Source: Welwitschia mirabilis (Eukaryota; Gnetophyta; Gnetopsida; Welwitschiales). Taken from it: a stretch of 64,000 nucleotides of DNA. The stretch spans positions 76,489,720 through 76,553,719 of the forward strand of contig JBOZIK010000001.1 in the NCBI GenBank assembly GCA_051453625.1, read 5' to 3'. Below, piece by piece: positions 48,721 to 60,494 of the stretch. A program made the position numbers and the translations under genes. The notes under the pieces are model-generated. The model was given only the letters and a program-made list of their open reading frames with translations. It had not been told where the DNA came from and did not search any database. The number at the start of each line of letters is the position of its first letter. The stretch's first letter is position 1.

Positions 48721-49590
48721 GTAGGTTTCTTAGCCTTAGTTACAGAGTTGAAATGACATCACTAGTTAATTCTTCCTAATACTCAAGTGTAAGATGAAAA
48801 CAATGGTTCATTAAGAAATATTTAAGTAAATCCTTCTTTCGTTTTTACCTTTCTTTTATTGAAGGACATTTTCTAGAATCAAACTGACAATGATTTTATA
48901 AATAATTTATGTGTAAATAAACCAAGGTAATTATTAAAATGATACTGTTTATAAATATTTCTGCTAAATCATGTTCTTAACATTGTATTTCTTTATACAT
49001 GTTCTCTACTTTATCTTTAGAAGTACTCACAAGATGAAGCCAAACTAGAAAGATGTAAACATTTCAACCTATATGAAGCCAGAACGTACAAAATTTGAGT
49101 TTCACAAAACAACTTTTTGCAAAAGACATAATCACCATTGTTCTTTTTTGAATGACCTAGTAGAGAAAAAAAAAGGAATAGAAAAAACAATAATGCTTCA
49201 ATGTCAAAGCTGAATATGACATGGTATTGAACTTGAATATGACTACAAAGGCATAGGACATTACTAAACTTCAAGCTTAATAGGAATACAACAATACATG
49301 CAACATTGAAATGTAATTTTCAACATCTAAGCTAAGACAGTTTACATTCCTTAAGTAAGATTTTTGCTTCACATTCCATTAGAATTATTACGACAAAAGC
49401 ATACCTTACCTAGTCAAGTAAACTAATAATCCTAAAAGCTATCATAAACTTTTTATGAATTAACTTCATCAAACATTAAAATACCTATTATTATTTTTAA
49501 AAAAATATATAATCAAATTATGAGCAAGCACCGGATTGCATCTGCATACCTCATACCGAATCGAAGCACCACACTCACGTGACCATCAAT

Positions 49591-50035
49591 TAACTTTTTT
49601 ATGATCGTGTTATGTATTGAAATAATTCTTTTAAGTTACCTGCAATTCAAATTCCTTAGTGCGGTTTCATAAACCCCAGACCATCTCTTACATTTTTCTT
49701 TTGTTGATATGGTTCCTTGATTTAGTATTTGATACTAGTTTTAATTTCACGACAAATACATATCATCTGGGGATGTAGCTCACATGGTAGAGCGCTCGCT
49801 TCGCATGCGAGAGGCACGGGGATCGATACCCCGCATCTCCATGTCTATTGTTGACTTAATTCTATCTCAAATTCCTTTTCGGATGTTTTGTCCTTTGTAG
49901 CAACGTGTCTGTGGTTACTAAGTTGCAGACTTGGTTATTCACAATTTTAAACATTTTGCACAGGTTTCTACGAAAGCAAGTCTTGTTATGTTATTAATAT
50001 TCGATAGATTACATTACAGCAGGAGCCCAGTGGGG
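49591..50035. other. Low-copy island carrying the tRNA gene
   Basis: No similarity to the surrounding gypsy copies is visible. Composition is less AT-rich than the flanks. It ends at a 100-N gap (50036-50135), after which gypsy copy D starts. Confidence 0.5.
49769..49841 (+). tRNA. trnA-CGC: tRNA-Ala (anticodon CGC)
   Basis: A complete 73-base cloverleaf. The acceptor stem GGGGATG pairs with CATCTCC (one G-T), followed by discriminator A. The D arm is GCTC/GAGC. The anticodon stem CTCGC/GCGAG encloses loop TTCGCAT with anticodon CGC, reading GCG (Ala). The T arm CGGGG/CCCCG has loop ATCGATA. The G3-U70-type wobble in the acceptor stem is the identity element for alanyl-tRNA synthetase, and it is present. 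There is no intron and no encoded CCA. Internal A and B boxes (tagctcacatgg, ggatcgatacc) are intact. Short T runs at 49876-49879 and 49886-49889 could end Pol III transcription, and CAA triplets lie just upstream. It appears functional. Confidence 0.96.
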
Positions 50036-50249
50036 NNNNNNNNNNNNNNNNNNNNNNNNNNNNNNNNNNNNNNNNNNNNNNNNNNNNNNNNNNNNNNNNN
50101 NNNNNNNNNNNNNNNNNNNNNNNNNNNNNNNNNNNAAGACTTCTCTTTCTTCTTCATATGAAAAATAACTAATCACCTATATGAAATATTTAATGTAACT
50201 ATTTTTAGTAATAACAGTTGCTGAATTGATCTTGAGCTACTTTTACACA

Positions 50250-50830
50250 TTCTTAATTAGTTCTCTCATATTTCTTAATCTTCATTTTTAGTCATTTATT
50301 TCATTAATTAAATTTATTTAAGCAATGAATGTGGAATAATTTATTTTATATATTACCTTGAGAGGAAAATAGTAAACTAATTCTTGGTATTTTTAACTAT
50401 AAGAAACTTCTAGTAGATGTAGATAATATTTTCATATACTAAGTTAATTTACTACATAACATTATTAAAATATACTTAAGGATTTGGTTGATTCATTTAG
50501 TTTATTAGTCACTATTTGAATGAAAGTCATGCTAACATATGCTTGAGCACTAGTTCATTAAAGAAATATTGCTAAAAGTTGAAAAGGAACTTAGGATCAT
50601 GATATTAGAAAATAACCTTATGATCTTTACATAACTTAAATTTTACTTCATAAAACTATTGGCTATTTTTTCTACTATGTTTAACTTGTTAGTTGGAATA
50701 AAGTATGTCATCTTAATTATTCTATTACATTCTATAAAAGTGAGATGATTATTAGATTTTTTAGTAATCTTATAGTAAAATTCATCATAATTTCTCTTCA
50801 TTCTCAAGCTAGGACTTCTAGGGTTTTAAT
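50250..50830 (-). pseudogene. Gypsy integrase core fragment (copy D)
   Basis: The minus strand shows FKLCKDHKVIF, a TAA stop at 50605-50607, then YHDPKFLFNF. The stop is at the same aligned codon as in A and C (there TAG). Nonfunctional. Confidence 0.55.
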
Positions 50831-52893
50831 GCATCTTATAGTTTTTACTATGTGAACTTTAAGTGCTAGCACATAAGAAATTCTTTTATGATGTCTTTCA
50901 TCTAAAAAATATATTCCTAGCTAGAATGAATTAATGTTTATGGTTATTGATACATGTTGTTCCCTATGTAATGTTCTTCATGATCTTGCTTTAAAAGTTG
51001 ATCCTCCATGAATCCATCATATGCACATCCTTACTTTTTTAATTAAAATATCATTTATCATTATTAAATATAATGGTACCTATCCTTCTTATATGATATT
51101 TTTGATATATATTTAATAACTTCATAATTTAATAATTATATTTGATTTAATTTCACAAATAAGAATACACAAAATTTGTCTAAGGAAACTAGTAAGGGGT
51201 TTTACTATCTGGGATACACTTCATATTAAATATTTATTTATCTAGTAGCTTAATTAATTTCTTTGTTTTATATTAAGGAATTTTTATTTCTATAGGTATT
51301 TTAGGTTATTATGATCCATTTTTAGATAAAATGTTTCTTCTAAAAGGTATTGCCTCTAAACCTTCAAGGGACAACTAATTGTGATATCCTTAATTGATGT
51401 ACTAGATAAATATTTTTATGTGTATCGAGTTTTCTAGATTCATAAGCACTTCTCTATTTGTATTATATCAAAATGGATCCTGTTCCTTTTCCATAGGTAT
51501 TTATCATAATATTGACCTTCTTATTCATCTTTAGAATTTTCAAAATAGGTGTTATGTGGAGAATAAGAAATAAAATTTGTTGCCTAAGTAGATTCCTTTA
51601 AACAACATGCTATGTTCAAGATATAGTATTTTAAAGTTATAATAATTTAGCTTAGTAGAAATAAATTTATTACTTACTTGCATTTATAATTATCCACCAC
51701 TTTGTATGTTTTGTTTTTCTTATATTAAAATCCTAAACTTATAATACTGTTACTAATCTATTTGCATTATAATTAGATTATATATATTAATTTTTTAATA
51801 AAGGAATATCAAAAATAATATTATAAAAAATGTTAAGACATATCAATAGCAAAGCACACATGAATCAATCCTAACTGATATCATCCCTAGCTTCTAAATC
51901 TTTCTTTTTATATTCTTAATTATCGTGATTATTACTATGATTTTATTAATCTTTATGTATTCTTTAAATAATTTTGTTATCCCTTAATTTTTATTTATTT
52001 ATTGCTTCATGTTTAAAAATATTGTAATAAGGTCTCATGCTGCATTCTATTTGATGATAAACATCTAAATATTACATCATGTCATAGTGTCCTTATGATT
52101 TCTTCCTCTTTGATACGAAATACACTACATCTAGTAATGTGCTCCTCAAAATCATTTTTTAAAATTTTTGATGTCAAGATAACTTCAATAGTAGATTGTA
52201 TGACAAGGTTATTAGCATTTTAAATGTCTATTGGTTTATGTATACATAATATTATAAAATTTCTTGATATATTATCTTACTTTTACAATTCTTGATAATA
52301 ATCTAACTTAAGTTTAAGTCTTTAACTTATATCATGACAAATGAATTACATTTGGATACAACCTTTTCATTTCATCTTCTTAATAACATAACACCCTTTA
52401 GTTGTCCTCTTGCAAAACTGTTGTATTACTATGATGACTGTAAGCTATAATCATGAAAAAAGATAGCTTTAGTCATACATTCATTTTTTTTTTCCAATTA
52501 CTCTTTTACTTTAGAAAATGGGATATCAAGTCTTATTAAGTGTACTTTAATTTAATAAAATTGATCCTAGCTTATGTGTAGAGGTTTACTCTACTATATG
52601 CTACTTTAGAGAATGAGTATCTAGTAATGTCTTATCATTATAGATTTAACCAATATTTGTAATGCATATGTGATATTTCCTCTTCATACATGTGAGCATA
52701 ATGTCAAAAAAGCATTGTTGTATCTAAATACCTATGAATCACTAATTTCTGATCAAAAATTAATTCATGATTTCCATGTTTAAAAACTTACATGTAGTTC
52801 ATCAAAGTTCCTTTCATCACTTAATTTATCTAATAAGTTTTACAAATCAAAAATTCCACATTGTCCTTGATGCCATCCTTATATTAAGAATGC

Positions 52894-53061
52894 ACAACTA
52901 ATGAAAGAGATGATAATAGTGTTTTTTNNNNNNNNNNNNNNNNNNNNNNNNNNNNNNNNNNNNNNNNNNNNNNNNNNNNNNNNNNNNNNNNNNNNNNNNN
53001 NNNNNNNNNNNNNNNNNNNNNNNNNNNACAACTAATTAAAGAGATGATAATATTGTTTTTT
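52894..53061. other. 100-N gap with duplicated flanks
   Basis: 34 bases at 52894-52927 recur at 53028-53061 with two mismatches. Probably an unmerged overlap. Confidence 0.75.
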
Positions 53062-54124
53062 CTAACATTCATCCAAATTTAAAAATCATTGTCTCACATC
53101 TATTGCTTAGAATTTATAAATTTTTGTGGCTTTAAGATTGGTTTCAAAAATTTTAAACAAGGACTTCTCATTCTATAATATTCAAGGAATTCATGGTAGA
53201 CACATTTAATAAAAAGGAGTTCACCTATAATGAAACTCAAAATAATTTTTGACTCTTCAAGCAAGAAAAATAATATGAAAATGCAAATCAAAAAAAAAAA
53301 GCAAGTTATGGTAGAAATGTCTTTTCAAGGATAGCTAACAAACTATGCAATGAATTAATTAGATAAAATTAAATTTTCTATGTGCTTATGTTTTAGTGCT
53401 ATTACGAATCTTACTAAGAGATTTAAAGCCAATCATGGTATGGATGCTCATTTTCATAGGAAATGAGAATAAGTGGAAATCAGTAAGAGGAAAGGATAAT
53501 AAAAAAGAATAAACAAAATAAACAATTTGTATTTTCCTCTTTAATTTCTAATAATATGTTTCTTTGTTTCATATACATAAGGAAAATTTTAAGTGTCAAA
53601 TATTATGTTATCATACATCACATGGCTACATGATACCATGTCCTACCATGCCATGTGGAATAATACCACTTCTAAAATCTCAACTACTAAAATAGTCATT
53701 TTATAAGGCATGGCTTAAGACTTTTTCAATATATAGTAGAAAATAATCATACCATAGTAAATGATTCCTTTCCTGATGAATGTTTATTATCTTCATCAAA
53801 AGCATCTTGATATGGATACATTATTAAAACATTTCTAAAATAAGGTAAAAAGGAAATTTAGAATGATCCTTATTGTTCTAAGTACTACTTCTTATTGTTA
53901 CAAGTTCCAACCTTATATTATAGTAATATGTGTTATAAATATATTATTATCACATATACGTTACTTTCTAAATTACTATATGCAATGATACTAGCACTAC
54001 CATAAATATGTAATATAATACAATAAATCATTAAGTAACATTAACGAGTTGGTATAATAAATAATGAATCATGTTAAAATTAGTTTCCTTAATTGGTGAT
54101 ATATTTTATTAAGATAAGTATTTC

Positions 54125-54300
54125 ATGGGATGTAATTTTCAGTTATCATGATAATCTTGCTACTTACTACTTTATTTTTAGGATTTGATTCTTTAATTAT
54201 TTTATTCATAAAACGTTGCATATATTTATGCAAAATATAATTATGATTAACATTATTATGAGCTAAAAACAAAAATGATGTATTTGATAAAAGAACTCTT
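54125..54300 (-). pseudogene. Gypsy protease fragment (copy D)
   Basis: The minus strand reads FLFLAHNNVNHNYILHKY, the counterpart of the A and C blocks. Here even the catalytic Asp is changed to His. Confidence 0.4.
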
Positions 54301-54599
54301 ATGTCTTAAAAAATAATTATTAAAAAAACTTATTTAAAGATGGTAAATCACCTCTTGGTAGTTTTCTATCGATTTATGTTCGTTTGCAAGATTATAATGT
54401 TTTTGTTTATTGTATTCTTCTTATTTTAACAAATCCTTATAATGTGCCCTCTCTTCTTACAATTATTGTAAAGCATTAGGAAGTGATTGGGCTAGTGTTG
54501 TATTGCTATGTTGTAGTACTATCAGCCTTACACTTAGAAGGGTTCTTTGCTTTGCTTTCATGTAATACTTAGTTTTCTCATAGGGCTATTGTTTATGAC

Positions 54600-55088
54600 A
54601 CTTATATTATGGAAATTACATTATGAAAATCTAGGTTTTAATGGCTTGAAATGTCTTTTCAAAAAGCCATGATGAATGGATTGCAAGAAATTAATTCAAA
54701 GATAGATATATGTGAAGGATGCGTTACAAGTAAGTGGCATAGGAATTCATTTTTAATGTCTAAATGGAGAGAAAAATATCCACTTCAAATTATTCATTTA
54801 AATGTATGTGGACTAATGAATATTGCTTCTATTAATATAAGAAAATGCTTCATTATCTTTATTAATGATTTTAATACATATAAATGGGTGTCTTTTTTCA
54901 AGGAAAAGAATGAATTATTTCAAATATTCAAGGAATTTAAATCCATTGTTGAAAATATGAGTGGTTATTACATAAAAATCTTGGATTTTGATGGGTAAAT
55001 AGAATAAAATTATAATGATTTCATTGAGTCTTATAAAGATTAAGATATTATGAAACATTACACCACTCAATATAAAACCCTAGAAAAC
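54600..55088 (+). pseudogene. Ty1/copia GAG-pre-integrase and integrase fragment
   Basis: The frame 54651-54998 (115 codons) reads MMNGLQEINSKIDICEGC, KWHRNSF, LQIIHLNVCGLM and FIIFINDFNTYKWVSFFKEK, ending KILDFDG. It matches copia GAG-pre-integrase (CEGC..GK.HR.PF) followed by the integrase core (LIHSDVCGPM, F.DDFSR..WVYFLK.K, I..LR.D.G). A frameshift near 54655 joins it to an upstream H..LGH.NF.GL.-like stretch. Past a stop, F.ES..D..I.KHYTTQY continues the path toward TTPYTPQQNG. The first catalytic Asp is Asn. The fragment ends where the LTR at 55089 begins, so it is the target of that insertion. Confidence 0.8.
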
Positions 55089-56630
55089 TGATAGGATCGA
55101 GAACCCTAGAAAAGGGGGATGGAATAGTTCTTAAAAATAAAACAAAGTATTCTAAATGAACCAAATATATATCAAAAAATTACACAAAATAATTCACTAA
55201 TTTAAAACATGAATGAAAATAAAAGCTAATAGAAGTAAATAAAAGAAGTAACTAAAAGAACAAAATATCAAATAGAGGCATGCAAGGTTTATAGTGGTTT
55301 AAAAAACCCCCTACTCCACTCTCGATGATCATATTATTACAAAGCTTAATCTAGATCTTTGTTACTCCACCAAGAATTCTCAGTTCACATGTAACCTTTA
55401 CAAATAGACTTTTCCAAGCTTAGTATTAATCTTTGAACGAACCTTTTTAGGCTTAGTTTTAACATTTAAATAATCTTTTTAATTCTTAATCTCAACCTTT
55501 CACAATGTGAAATAGTGATGCAGTGATGTCAAGATGCACAGATATCACTCGTTCTTGATACAATTGATTTAATAAAGCTCTTCTCCTATAGATGTACAAT
55601 AGATAAAGCACTAGATATGAAATTGATTGTAGAGATAATATAGATAATAGATCTTCCTTGGTCATAATTACAAATGCTAAGACTCAATAGTGAATATCAC
55701 AAGGTATCAATACTCAAAGGCTTAATCCAAAAAATTCTTTGGTCATCTACCTCTTGGCTATTTATATTGAAAGGCTTTTGGGTTTTATTATATTTGAAAA
55801 TGTACTTTAAATGGCTATAAATAACTAGAAAATAATATCTAATAGATATATAATGAATATAAAATGAATAGAAAATTTTAGTTCCATTCTATCTGGTCAA
55901 TCCCTCAAAAGTCTAATTGACCTTATCTAGTGTCATTATTTACAAAGGTTGCTTGAGTCAAATTTTTTATTTCTCCAATTTCTTATGTCTTCATGTTTGG
56001 TTGACCTTATTTGGATCTGTTCAACTCTTATTGAATTGCCTACCATTAAATCCAGTTACATCTCTTGTCCTGATAAAGATCTTTCTAATTTCTTGCATCA
56101 TGTTTAGTTGGCCCCTTCAGGTGTCTAGTCGAATTCATGATGATTAGCTCAGGGGTATCATCTACATAGTTCTTAGGTCTGGTTGACCTCTTCAATGGTC
56201 TAGTTGATCCCTTAACAATTAGTTCACGAGTATTATTCCTTGGTTCATAGAGATCATTCAGTCCAGGGATACTATTATCAGGTCCTTAAATCTGGTTAAC
56301 CCATAAATGTTTGCTTGATCCCTTGCCATTCAGTTTAGGGAGACTGGCTCTCAAAGTTACAACTCTGAGCAACCCCATTAGAAATCTAGTCTAATCCTCT
56401 AAATTCAGTTCAATTTCTGATTATTTTCTTTAGGTGCGGTCGACCCCTTGGAAGTTTAGTCAATCCCTCAAGAGGGTACATGAACTTGATAAGTTTCTAG
56501 TGCTCAGAATTTGATGGTTTTGGTTTTATCTTTATACCTATAAGTGATTAACATATTCTAAAAAAGATACACAAAATTTACTACATAGAAAACATTAGTT
56601 TGACATTAATTGATAAAACATCATCTAACA
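55089..56630 (-). repeat. 3' LTR of the Sirevirus-type element (1.54 kb)
   Basis: On the plus strand it starts TGATAGGATCGAG and ends TCATCTAACA (TG...CA). It matches 61212-62470 and 62571-64000 along its length; shared landmarks include 'cctactccactct', 'atagatcttcc' and 'aaaatt..agt.cattc'. The distal half carries repeated 'tggtcgacccc/tggttgacccc' motifs. Confidence 0.75.
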
Positions 56631-56658
56631 ATCTTCCCCTTTGATATTGATGGCAAAC
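56631..56658 (-). promoter_or_regulatory. Polypurine tract, proximal
   Basis: The minus strand reads '...atcaatatcaaaggggaaga' directly before the LTR start. This is the usual plus-strand primer site. Confidence 0.65.
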
Positions 56659-57147
56659 AATACTTAGTTATGAAAATACTTAGGACTTAGAAAAGATCCC
56701 CCTTACAAAATTCCTATTATTATTTTACATAATATTATAGCTTTTGAAGCCAAAATAAGATATTTTGAATAATCAAATTTTGTGCTTAAGATAAAACAAT
56801 TTTAAGATGCATATTTAGATTGTTAAGAATACAAATTTGATGAAAACCATTTAAAATTTTAATAATTTGATACATTTTATAGTTTATTTCCAATATTGGA
56901 TATCAACATTTGAATTATGAAATGACCATTTGAAACTTCAAAATTCATGATTGGAAAAACATGTTAAGCACATATGAATTGCATAACCACAAAGAGATTT
57001 GAGATATAAATTGAGAACAATTTAAAGCATAAAAATGAAGTGCATGTAGATTCCATTAAACATATGTAAACATTACAAATAAAAGTGCTCATAAAGAGCA
57101 TTCAACATCTAAAAGCATAAGTAAACAACCAACAACAAATAACTAAT

Positions 57148-57174
57148 TCTCCCCTTTTTGATATCAATGACAAA
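57148..57174 (-). promoter_or_regulatory. Second polypurine-tract-like motif
   Basis: The minus strand reads 'tttgtcattgatatc' then 'aaaaaggggaga', nearly the same as the proximal PPT and its upstream context, about 515 bases away. Multiple PPT copies between pol and the 3' LTR are known for Sireviruses. Confidence 0.55.
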
Positions 57175-57229
57175 GAAAGAACAAAAACACATGAGCAAAA
57201 CATAATTTAAAGCTTCTAATCAGATTCCT

Positions 57230-58220
57230 CCTCCTATTCTTCTTTTTTTTTAGAGTCTTCCTCTAAATCTTCCTCATATCTTTCCATGTGTGCTGAGCTA
57301 GTGGCCTCTACTGAAGTTTTAGCAATGTCATACTCAACTACTATGAGTGATTCCTTCATGTGTTTGGTATGGGAATCAATCCATTTTAGATATGAAACAG
57401 TCTCATTGGAAGAGGCTTTCTTTAGAGAGGGTGACTTTGAGGATTCGTTGAAGGGGTTAAAGATGTGCATCTGAGATAAAGTTACATGTCTAATGTGTAT
57501 TATATGCTAGAGGATTTCAAGTTTTAGATGGAAGTTTACATGAAAATGACAACATAGATTTGTGATACTCGAACTAAGAGATTAAATTCTTTAGTATAAT
57601 GGTAGCATCATTAATAGCATGCTCTATCCCTACCAGATACATTAGATAGGCTCTATAGCTAAAGACCTTATCACAATATATAGCTAAAGGTAAGAAATTA
57701 TAAGTGAAAATTAAGTGAAGAAAGTGGTACTTTGGTGTTGATAAAGAAGTGAAGAGAGTGTGTTTCTAAGAGTGAACCTTACTACATGTCTCCCTATTAA
57801 TAATTGGCTTGTCTTTAAGGATGTATCAAAGAGGCCAAAATTCTTTATAATCACCTCTGAAAAGATCAGTCAGATCAGAAATGAGATTTGCAGTTACTTT
57901 TAGCTGCTTCCCCAAAATAGGGGTTTCAAGGGTTCCAGATTTATGATCATAAAAAGCATTATAGTAAAACATGAAAGTAAGAAATGAATAAGCAGATCTA
58001 AAAACATTTATAAAATAATCAAAATCCTAATTTCTTAGGAGTTGAATGACATCCTTGAGCTCTGTAAGCTCTAAGATTGCCACAGATCATTCTTGATACA
58101 TTTGCTTCTTCTCAAACTTCTCTAAAAACTTGTTAATGTCTTACTTAAACATCAAATGGTAGAAAAGGCTAGGATCTCTTGATGAAGATTTCTTAACTCT
58201 CCTCCTAGATGAGCTTTTAG
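57230..58220 (-). pseudogene. Accessory ORF of the Sirevirus-type element, Transposase_32-like
   Basis: Minus-strand frames, with stops, give LELTELKDVIQLL, then MFYYNAFYDHKSGTLETPILGK, LKVTANLISDLTDLF and later YHFLHLIFTYNFLPLAIYCDKV. This recalls the plan of the plant 'putative transposon protein' domain: F...v.l..L, EFYANL.....V.GK.V.lt...I..lL, then LH.il...ilP. The last part is the 78-codon frame 57234-57470, acidic at its end (EEDLEEDSKKKEE). Such an ORF after pol is where Sireviruses carry their env-like gene. Identity as either is tentative. Confidence 0.4.
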
Positions 58221-58794
58221 CTATTTTTTAGATCTTAAAAGCAAGTAATCTGAATAAAAAATACTATATCCAAGAGCAAAGCTCTAGATCTAGATGGAAA
58301 AGCTCTAGAAGTAAGAGGTAGAGAAGGTCATAACATAAGAAAATTGATTTAGGGACCTATTTCTTTTATAAACAAGGCAAAATAAGGTCAAATCAAGAAA
58401 TAAATCAAGTCCACTAATGGTATTTCTATACTCTGATCCATTAGGCCCAGTTGACTGGTCAAGATTCTAGTCAACCCATCGAGACACAGATCTATAGTAC
58501 AAAAAGGAGGCTAGGCGACTAGGCTTTCAAGTTGGTTAATCTACCACATCTGGTTGACTAAATTATAGATTTATTTAACCATCCTATAATCAGCCAGAGA
58601 ATAGCATGTAAACCCCTAGTTCAGATTTATCAAAATTTAAGATAACTTTTCTATTTTCCATGTTGTAGTTCATTTAATTTAATTGATAAATCAAATAAGT
58701 ATCTATTATATAGATATTATATACTCACTTTTTAGTAAAAATAATAACATTTGTTTTTACATCTATAATTTCACATTTTGATTTTCAAAAAATT

Positions 58795-59050
58795 ACTTTG
58801 TGACCTTTGTTATACCATTAACTAATGCTAAATAAGTTATGTTTCAGATCATTTACATAAAACACATCATAAAGTTTGAATAACTTACCTCCTTTGATGC
58901 ATCCTATACCTTCCATCTTTGCCTTTTCATTGTTTTCAAAAATGACATCTTCCCCATTAATACTCCTTAGGTGGTGAAAGCTTGATCTTTATCTAGTCAT
59001 ATGCCTTAAGTATCAACTTTCTAGATACCAACTGTTTATAGTTGATCCTT
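58795..59050 (-). pseudogene. Copia aspartic protease fragment
   Basis: The minus strand reads INSWYLES (Trp codon at 59028-59030), a stop, YLRHMTR, then GEDVIFENNEKAKMEGIG and LYDVFYVNDLKHNLFSIS, ending GHKVIF. These are the copia protease blocks WYLDSGCSRHMTG, VTFGDN.KGKI.G.G, and V..V..LKHNLLSISQLC. The DSG motif has become Glu-Ser-stop. GAG-pre-integrase does not follow. Confidence 0.7.
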
Positions 59051-59403
59051 TGAGAGCTATCTGTGTTAGAAAACTTTTGAGATTATTAGCTCTTATCTAA
59101 TTATTCTTGTTAGAAGTGGCATACTTCTTTTACGAATGAATTTCAATAGTAAAGAATTTATACAATCTGAGAAAATCATTAATTTTCTAATATTGCAAAG
59201 TATATTTGATTGACAAAATTTACACAAAAGTTACATGAAAGTTTAGAAGTATACTTACATTACTTGTTTACATGTTCTTGTAAATTTTGTGAACTAAAAC
59301 TGATACTTGATCTATTTCTATTAGGTTTCTGCACTCTAAGAATCTGTTTCAATTTAGGAGAGCCACTAGAAAACTTATTTATAAAGAAGGATAAATCTTT
59401 TAC

Positions 59404-59850
59404 CTATGACAGAAAATTGGTGTTATTAGATTTTAGCACATTATACTTCATTTTTATTTCCTCTTCCTCCTTGTTGAGAGTCTTCGCTACTTTTTTTAGA
59501 TCGTTTATCCTTTTATTTATTTTTTCACATTCATGACATAGCTCCTGACATGTATATTCTAATGCATTTTCTTCTTCACTGATCATGTCCAAATTATCAG
59601 GCTCTGACATGGTAAGTAAGTTTTTGAGAGAAGGCATAATCACCATGAAAGATAACCTTCTGTCTCTGTCTAAATCTTGATCTTAATAGTTGTCATCATT
59701 ATCATTCTCATTATCCCATGTTATAATAAAAAAGGGATTTTTTGTTTTCTTATTATCTCTTCTTGTATTTGGGCACTCATTTGACATATGACTAAATCTT
59801 TTATATGAGTAGCATTAGATTTCTTTACCTTTTTCTTACCCCTTTTAGTG
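59404..59850 (-). pseudogene. Copia gag tail: CCHC knuckle and coiled coil
   Basis: Minus strand: CYSYKRFSHMSNECPNTRR near 59765-59820 is a CX2CX4HX4C knuckle with the second Cys changed to Tyr. The 80-codon frame 59404-59646 (..EEENALEYTCQELCHECEKINKRI..) is rich in Glu, Lys and Leu with heptad-like spacing, as in the C-terminal gag region of Sirevirus-type elements. The path continues below 59404 with FINKFSSGSPKLKQIL, a block typical of the same gag tail. Confidence 0.6.
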
Positions 59851-59913
59851 TTTTAGATGACTCCTTTTTGAGTTTTTACTTGACTCTCTTTCCTTCTTCT
59901 TTTTATGTAGAAA

Positions 59914-60494
59914 NNNNNNNNNNNNNNNNNNNNNNNNNNNNNNNNNNNNNNNNNNNNNNNNNNNNNNNNNNNNNNNNNNNNNNNNNNNNNNNNNNNNNNN
60001 NNNNNNNNNNNNNNNNNNNNNNNNNNNNNNNNNNNNNNNNNNNNNNNNNNNNNNNNNNNNNNNNNNNNNNNNNNNNNNNNNNNNNNNNNNNNNNNNNNNN
60101 NNNNNNNNNNNNNNNNNNNNNNNNNNNNNNNNNNNNNNNNNNNNNNNNNNNNNNNNNNNNNNNNNNNNNNNNNNNNNNNNNNNNNNNNNNNNNNNNNNNN
60201 NNNNNNNNNNNNNNNNNNNNNNNNNNNNNNNNNNNNNNNNNNNNNNNNNNNNNNNNNNNNNNNNNNNNNNNNNNNNNNNNNNNNNNNNNNNNNNNNNNNN
60301 NNNNNNNNNNNNNNNNNNNNNNNNNNNNNNNNNNNNNNNNNNNNNNNNNNNNNNNNNNNNNNNNNNNNNNNNNNNNNNNNNNNNNNNNNNNNNNNNNNNN
60401 NNNNNNNNNNNNNNNNNNNNNNNNNNNNNNNNNNNNNNNNNNNNNNNNNNNNNNNNNNNNNNNNNNNNNNNNNNNNNNNNNNNNNNNNNNNNNN
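59914..60494. other. Assembly gap, 581 N
   Basis: Unknown bases within gag. Three overlapping apparent frames of 233-240 codons across it are artefacts. Confidence 0.95.

Larger units (their letters stand above)
42640..49590 (-). mobile_element. Ty3/gypsy retrotransposon, degenerate copy C
   Basis: The longest copy of the A/B/C/D family. On the minus strand, 5' to 3', it has a leader and gag side (48300-49590), protease (48041-48220), a middle part with tandem duplications, integrase (about 44270-44920) and a 3' non-coding or LTR side down to 42640. It is inverted relative to copy A and in the same orientation as D. A 10-N gap lies at 48031-48040. No intact frame. Confidence 0.65.
50136..54590 (-). 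mobile_element. Ty3/gypsy retrotransposon, degenerate copy D
   Basis: Collinear with 44240-48560 of copy C in the same orientation: 50160-50480 with 44250-44560, 51990-52330 with 46110-46450, 53520-54110 with 47460-48000. It contains integrase (about 50250-50830) and protease (54125-54300) traces on the minus strand. It is truncated on the left by the gap at 50036-50135 and on the right by the copia fragment at about 54590. Confidence 0.65.

Noticed and set aside
57286-57474. 62-codon plus frame opposite the accessory ORF
   Set aside because: It is the antisense shadow of the acidic minus-strand frame 57234-57470, which fits the element's polarity.
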